64,000 nt of DNA, taken from assembly GCA_019671005.1 (NCBI GenBank), contig CM033752.1:12896001-12960000 (forward strand), in the 5' to 3' direction. The position numbers and the translations under genes are program-made. The notes below the pieces were generated by a model, which was not told where the DNA came from, searched no databases, and worked only from the letters and a program-made list of their open reading frames with translations. This DNA is from Hibiscus mutabilis (lineage: Eukaryota > Streptophyta > Magnoliopsida > Malvales > Malvaceae). Shown one piece after another: positions 59,248-64,000 of the stretch (position 1 is the first letter of the stretch; every line of letters starts with the position of its first letter).

Positions 59248-60580
59248 ATGCAATGCTTGAAAGCAGAACCAGAGTTGACCACCACCAATGTCGTAACCAT
59301 CAACGTCGGCGGCAAAAAATTCCAGACTACCAAACAAACCCTAAATCAAGCGGGCCCCAATTCCCTCCTTTCTCAAATAGCGGAAATAGCGTCGAATCAT
59401 TTCGTCGACCGAGATCCCGATTGCTTCTTTCTTCTCTCCCTCCTCCGTACCAGAACCCTTCCGTCCAAAGTCAAATACTTTGACCTCATCGAAGAGTCCA
59501 GATTCTACGACCTTGAGTCCCTCTTGACAAATTCTTTGATCAACCCTTCCCAACTGGACGCTTTTTCCCTCAAGAAGTCTTCAACTTTACCCTTGAACTG
59601 CCGCAACACGCCTTCCACCGTTGCCACGACGCCGTTTGGATCCTTGCATGTCTCCCGCAGTAGCAAGATCACATCTTTCGATTGGTCTTTGATGAGAAAG
59701 ATAACGATTTTGACCCAATTCACAGCTGTCGATTCACTGCTCGCAATATCCCCTGATGCAGCCACCGACTTCTCGTGGCCCTACATCCTCGATCTCAAGA
59801 AGGGGTCCATCAAACAAACTCTCAATTGGTAGAACGCGATGCGGTCCGCTTTCACGGTTCAAGCCATCAGTTCATCAGGAGAGTTGTTGTTTACCAGTTT
59901 CAAATCCAGTAGGAGAAACTCGAATTGCATCATGGTTTATGATTTGATTACTTTGAACCATGTTACTGAGATTGGTTGGAATGAGATTTTCGATGCTGAT
60001 ATCGATTCAACTATGCAAAGCTGAGATGGGTTTCAGTGTATGGGCTAGTCATGGCATCCGGGTGGCATAGCAGGCCATCGGGTGTGTCGGGTAACATTAG
60101 GTTTTGGGACATAAGGTCTGGTAATGTGGTTTTTGAATTGAAGGAAAAAGTTGATTGCTTTTCGGATGTGTGTGTTTCAGATAATCTTAATGCAATTTTT
60201 AAGGTTGGAGTGAATTCTGGGGAGCTTTTTTACGCATATGAGGAGCTTAGGCCGCGTGCATGACATTAGTAATCCATGGTTTTGTGTTGGGGATAAGAGG
60301 AAGGTTGTTAATGGGAAGAAGGGTTTGGGTGCAAAATTGAGAGCCATGGAAATCAAGTATTTTGCAGTAAAGGAGGGGATATCGAGTTATGGTCGGAGGT
60401 CATAACGAGGGCGGTGAGGATGGAGTGAAGGAAAGGGATTTTAGGAAGAATTTGGTGGGGAGAGTGAAGGACATGAGAGGGTCGAGGATAACCAACTTAG
60501 CATTTGGTGGTAACAGGATGTTTGTGAGCCGTAAGGATGAGCAGAGTATTGATATTTGGCAGGGTCGAGGATAACCAACG
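59248..60580 (+). pseudogene. BTB/POZ-WD40 (KCTD-like) protein pseudogene
   Basis: The ATG at 59248 opens 194 codons. An N-terminal potassium-channel-tetramerisation-type BTB domain (about residues 14-95) has VVTINVGGKKFQTT, a HFVDRDPD block and LLRTRTLPSK. Plant homologues of this class are intronless-type BTB-WD40 proteins, like Arabidopsis At5g41330 as I recall it, thought to be substrate adaptors for CUL3 ubiquitin ligases. TAG at 59830 ends the frame, but the same frame continues (FTVQAISSSGELLFTSFKS) to 60024. A frame change then gives a WD-repeat block, GNIRFWDIRSG (about 60090), another gives DISNPWFCVGDKRK (60262 onward), and another gives ITNLAFGGNRMFVSRKDEQ (about 60490). At least one stop and three or four frameshifts, so it is not functional unless the assembly is wrong. 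Confidence 0.78.
60479..60579. repeat. 18-base direct repeat at the end of the BTB-WD40 pseudogene
   Basis: GGGTCGAGGATAACCAAC occurs at 60479-60496 and again at 60562-60579. The coding homology stops at the second copy, so the repeat marks the truncation point. Confidence 0.75.
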
Positions 60581-61397
60581 CATGCAGTTGACCTTGTATC
60601 CGTCTCACAACAATATCAAAAGAAGCTGATCTTGTATTCATCTTGTCTTCGTAAATGATAATACCTGTGGAACATTCTTGAGCAAGTATTTGCCAACTAA
60701 ATGGCCAATGCCTGCATCAAGGCAATGTATTCGATCAGCGATTTCAAGCTTAAGTTGAAACAAGTACTGTCAAGCAATTTTATATTATGTTTCGAACTCG
60801 AGTAAGTGTGTTTAGATACAAGTATGTTCAGTCTTTTCCAGCAGGCTTGGATGGTCCTATTTCTACACCTATGTTTGAAAAACAAGTTGGACATAAATAT
60901 TTTAAGAAAATAAAACTATCTTCAATATATAATTTTCTTTTTCTTTTTTAGTTTTTATCATTATGTATCTGTTCAAAAATTATTTTTAAAGACATTAAAA
61001 CAGTTTGAATATGTAAATCTTGTGAACGAACTTATTTGAACTGAGTTCAAACTTTTATAATAGCATTCGATTGAGGTCTGGCCGAGTTTCAAGTAAAGAA
61101 TTTTAATTGATTTACACTATCCGGGCTCTCGGTTACTCCCTTAGTTTTCGAACTCATCGAGTTAGCAATAAAGTGGGGATTGATAGTTAATAATTATATA
61201 ATTTATAAAGAGTGTAATTGATTGTATGATTTCACCTTCCATTCTTTCCGGTAAGGCATTGTGGCTAGTAAGAACCATATGATAAGGTCCATGACTATTA
61301 TTATAATATGTTTCGATAAAGTTTTGCCAAAAGCTGCTAGTCTCGTCATCAAGTGAATACATCGTGTTAAGATGTAAACTAATATGAAAAAGAAAAC
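60581..61397. other. Noncoding stretch with no recognised feature
   Basis: AT-rich. Short frames on both strands have no recognisable motif. 60590-60760 has more balanced composition and could be a gene or transposon scrap, but I cannot name it. Confidence 0.3.
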
Positions 61398-61529
61398 ATG
61401 TGGATTTTTGGATGGCAAGAGCCATCTGGGTTTTCTGCTGCTTCTACAGTAGAGGAAGTTGTTGACCAAGGGGTTGATGTAACTGGTCTCACTGCCATTC
61501 TACAACAGACGTATCCGAGATTAACATAG
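61398..61529 (+). pseudogene. N-terminal fragment resembling TIC32-type short-chain dehydrogenase
   Basis: A 43-codon frame begins MWIFGWQEPSGFSAAST and continues through a Glu-Glu-Val segment to GLTAIL before an unrelated six-residue end and TAG. Plant TIC32-like short-chain dehydrogenases (chloroplast import-associated, NADP-binding) start with a very similar Met-Trp...Gly-Pro-Ser-Gly-Phe...Ser-Thr-Ala-Glu-Glu-Val segment. This leads into LTAIVTG and the Gly-rich cofactor loop. Here the similarity stops just before that loop, at a place where an exon could end. I see no further exons downstream. Most likely a duplicated first-exon fragment. Family recognition is from memory. Confidence 0.55.
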
Positions 61530-61728
61530 GAAATGAGTAGTTTTTTAAGAAGTAATAGTAATATCAATCATCCATTTACTTTCCTCCAACGGTGCAATAA
61601 AAAAAGGTAAAAAAATGAGTTATACACAAATTTAAGACCATTAGATATTATTCATCAATTTCACTCATCCAATATTATAAATTAGTGTAAAACTACTTAA
61701 GTTTTATATATTATGAGTGGTCCTAACC
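61530..61728. other. Short AT-rich spacer
   Basis: No feature seen between the dehydrogenase-like fragment and the microsatellite. Confidence 0.4.
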
Positions 61729-61742
61729 CACACACATATATA

Positions 61743-61776
<34 letters not shown>
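61729..61776. repeat. Compound dinucleotide microsatellite (AC/AT, GT, GA)
   Basis: ACACACATATATA (61729-61741), then (GT)7 from 61743, then (GA)10 to 61776. The AC and GT parts are complementary and could fold back on each other. Confidence 0.95.
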
Positions 61777-62831
61777 TGGGATCCTTTTTCGCCATGTAAA
61801 ACTTAAAAGTTTTACATCTTGTTTAGACTGTTGGATGAAGACAAATGGATGATGGAGATTAACAATAAGAAATGAGAAGATTAATACAAGAAAAAATAAA
61901 GAAATAATCTTAGCCATTTGTTTATTTTCATACAACGGTTCAAAAAAAGTAAAAGTAATTGAGTTTTACTTAATATAAGTGAATACTAACCTTATATATA
62001 TGTTGACTGGTAAAGAGAACAAGGGTTGAAGATGATGGCCTGCTGGTGGTCATGACGGTGGTCGTTGGTTTAGGTACGGGTGTAATTTCTCTAGTAGGGT
62101 GTTGGTTCTCTCAGAATGGAAGATCATTCGTGTCTTTGTTGTATGCATCCTTTTATATTGCCTAGACATTTGTCACAAAAGGGTTATCGTGGTACTGTGA
62201 TTGGACCGGCTATGACTTGACATCCTAGGTTTGCTTAGTCATTAGTAGCGATCACGTGTGTCGTTACGTGGTCGCCAGATATCGTCCACCTAGGTACGTT
62301 TGCTACTGGTTTATCTATTGCGGATCGCTTCTACTTGTTCACTTATATGGGGTTTGCGGGGGCAGATTGTTAGTGGTTCGTCTAAAGTGTACGCTCACAG
62401 GCCGTGGTTCCTTGACACGTGGTGGTTTTTGTTCCTAGGTACTAACACTTACCCCTCAAGTGAGGGAAGATTATAAAGTGATCTTGACAAATCTAAAAGT
62501 ATGGCGGGAGTTTTGTGGTGAAAATATATTTGTGTGGTGCAGCTCATTTTGAATTTGTATGTGTTTGCGTGGAATATTTGTGCGTTATTCTACATGCCAC
62601 GTGTGTATAATTAGTGGACCGTTTGGTTCTCTTTGGAAATAAACCTTGTATGTGGACCATCATATGTTTAAGTCTCTTTATTCGTGAAACGTTCTCAAGA
62701 AGTTTAGTAGCATATTTATATGGATTTATAAATAGGCTTTATCTGTTTTTAGGGTTTATTCCATGTGTTTGCATTCCTATTTATCGACTTCAAGTTTTTG
62801 TAGACCGTTCAAATAAATTTTGTTTGCTCTA
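61777..62831. other. Noncoding region, possibly an LTR or leader of the gag-like element
   Basis: 61985-62460 changes to a G/T-rich, less AT-rich composition and ends with CCCCTCAAGTGAGGG, a short inverted repeat. 62460-62831 is again T-rich and leads to the ATG at 62832. Its position before a gag-like frame suggests a leader or LTR, but no paired copy is in the window. Confidence 0.3.
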
Positions 62832-63760
62832 ATGGCTGATTCGATCGTAGTGAAGAGCGATGAGTACCTATGTACTACAAAATACGATAATATGAATAGC
62901 ACATTAGAGTGCAGAGGTTTGTGCATTTCAGATAATTTCTATTACAAATTCAATTTGTCGGTGGGGACATAAATTTAAGTGATTGTTCCAATAAAGATAG
63001 GGCATGATGCCTTATCCCTTTGTATGTTTTTGAAGCCAGTTTCCACTTGCCACTTCATTCTTTCTTTGTGGATTGGCTGAACTGGTTCGACATAGCACCA
63101 AGCTAGATATCAGGTGTAGGTTGGTGGACTCTGGTGACATACTTTTTTAATTGTAAACTTCATGAAGAGGATCTCTCTGTGAATGTGTTTCGGCATTTTT
63201 ATCAAGTTATAGCTGGAAACCAAAAACTTGCGAAAGGCTTTGTGTCTATTCTTCTTCGCATCAGAAGAATATCTATGATGAGCAATTACATGAGCAATAT
63301 CCGGCTTGACAGTGAGAAGTATATCAAAGTAGAGTGTAAATTTGGGGGTTTCCCCTTTCATGTTGTTTGGTGCCGACTAGCAAAAGATAGAGTTGAAGCT
63401 CTAGAGTTATATGTGATTTATCGTCCGTTGAGCTATCATTGCTTTAAAGATTGTAGAGAGGCCCTCCAGCATAGTATGAAGAGGTGTGCACCCTGTGAAA
63501 TGTATGGGGGCATTGTTTAGGGGAGAAAAGCCTAAATGGTTGGGATGAAGTGGATTTTAATTCACTTCTTGAGGGGTATCTAGCGAACGTTCCTACTTGT
63601 GCGAAAGTATGGCCCCTCGGCGGGAAAGGTAATGAGCATGTGGCCAACATTCTTTTGGGGAATAAGGTAGAGCCAAAGAATTTTTTTCTCTATTTATACC
63701 AAATGTCTCGTTCGCTCATGGAAGTACTAGGAGGAAAATGCTCCTCTAGGTGGTTTTAGT
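62832..63760 (+). pseudogene. Broken gag-like reading frame of a retroelement (plant transposon-type N-terminal domain)
   Basis: The ATG at 62832 (MADSIVVKSDEYL) opens 46 codons ending at 62972. It includes a CRGLCISDNFYYKFNLSVG segment like the start of the plant domain annotated as putative gypsy-type transposon. A second frame from about 63134 has NCKLHEEDLSVNVFRHFYQV and continues to about 63519. A third, from 63550, has DFNSLLEGYLANV and a KVWPLGGKG block, ending at 63759. The three frames differ, so at least two frameshifts or an intron separate them. The assignment rests on remembered resemblance only. The element would continue beyond the right edge. Confidence 0.4.
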
Positions 63761-64000
63761 GGAGAGAGTTCTCATGTTGATCTTTGAGGTAGTGGTGATG
63801 CTACTTCACCTGGAGTTAGGCATGGCAGAAATCGTGTCCCAGACACTGCCAGTGATAATAAGAAGCGAGTCGTTCCACGTTCGCCCGTTGCTTCCTCATC
63901 AGGAGAGGAAAGTAGTTCTGCAAATTTAGAGCGCAAGATAAAAAGGAGAATGGATGTAGTTGTTTCTACTCTCTATATTTCTGGAGGTATTTTTGTATTA
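63761..64000 (+). other. Right edge, probable continuation of the gag-like remnant
   Basis: Ser- and Lys/Arg-rich possible codons such as SSSGEESSSANLERKIKRRMD are readable near 63885-63955. This would fit the hinge after a gag-like N-terminal domain. The window ends before anything decisive. Confidence 0.3.

Overview
The window is plant nuclear DNA. It is eudicot-like, and possibly Malvaceae, but that placement is a low-confidence impression. It is a heterochromatic-style nest of Ty3/gypsy LTR retrotransposons beside a short stretch of decayed gene fragments. No intact protein-coding gene was found.

Positions 121-57224 form one outer retrotransposon, A (plus strand, LTRs of about 3.1 kb), with further elements inserted into it. 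B (2556-9307, plus strand) lies in A's 5' LTR. It is a gag-protease-only element in a tandem LTR-body-LTR-body-LTR array. C (10432-33402, minus strand, LTRs of about 3.64 kb, target duplication AGATG) lies in A's gag leader. D (14489-26292, plus strand, LTRs of about 3.45 kb) lies inside C. E (34731-40247, a 5.5-kb solo LTR, target duplication GAAAC) lies in A's reverse transcriptase. F (43302-54844, minus strand, LTRs of about 3.26 kb, target duplication CCCTT) lies in A's 3' LTR. When the inserts are removed, A's LTRs and pol become continuous, so the order is clear: A first, then B, C, E and F into A, and D into C.

A, C, D and F have long LTRs, initiator-Met-tRNA primer sites and the pol order protease, reverse transcriptase, RNase H, integrase. 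Each ends in a chromodomain-like tail. Together these features match the Tekay/Del chromovirus type. Every coding region is broken by stops and frameshifts. In D the stops fall almost entirely where Gln, Arg or Trp is expected, which fits deamination of methylated cytosine.

Positions 57225-64000 hold the edge of an older LTR-like sequence and AT-rich noncoding DNA. They also hold an intronless pseudogene of a plant BTB/POZ-WD40 protein (59248-60580), a 43-codon fragment like the N-terminus of a TIC32-type short-chain dehydrogenase (61398-61529), a compound microsatellite, and a broken gag-like reading frame running toward the right edge.

The most informative observations are structural. B's middle LTR is a visible recombinant of its two outer LTRs. 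A 637-bp stretch of D's LTRs looks homogenised by gene conversion. A piece of U5 has been captured inside F's pol. Arrays of a 10-12 base palindrome occur in the LTRs of two different families. I see no operon, CRISPR array or other undescribed functional system.
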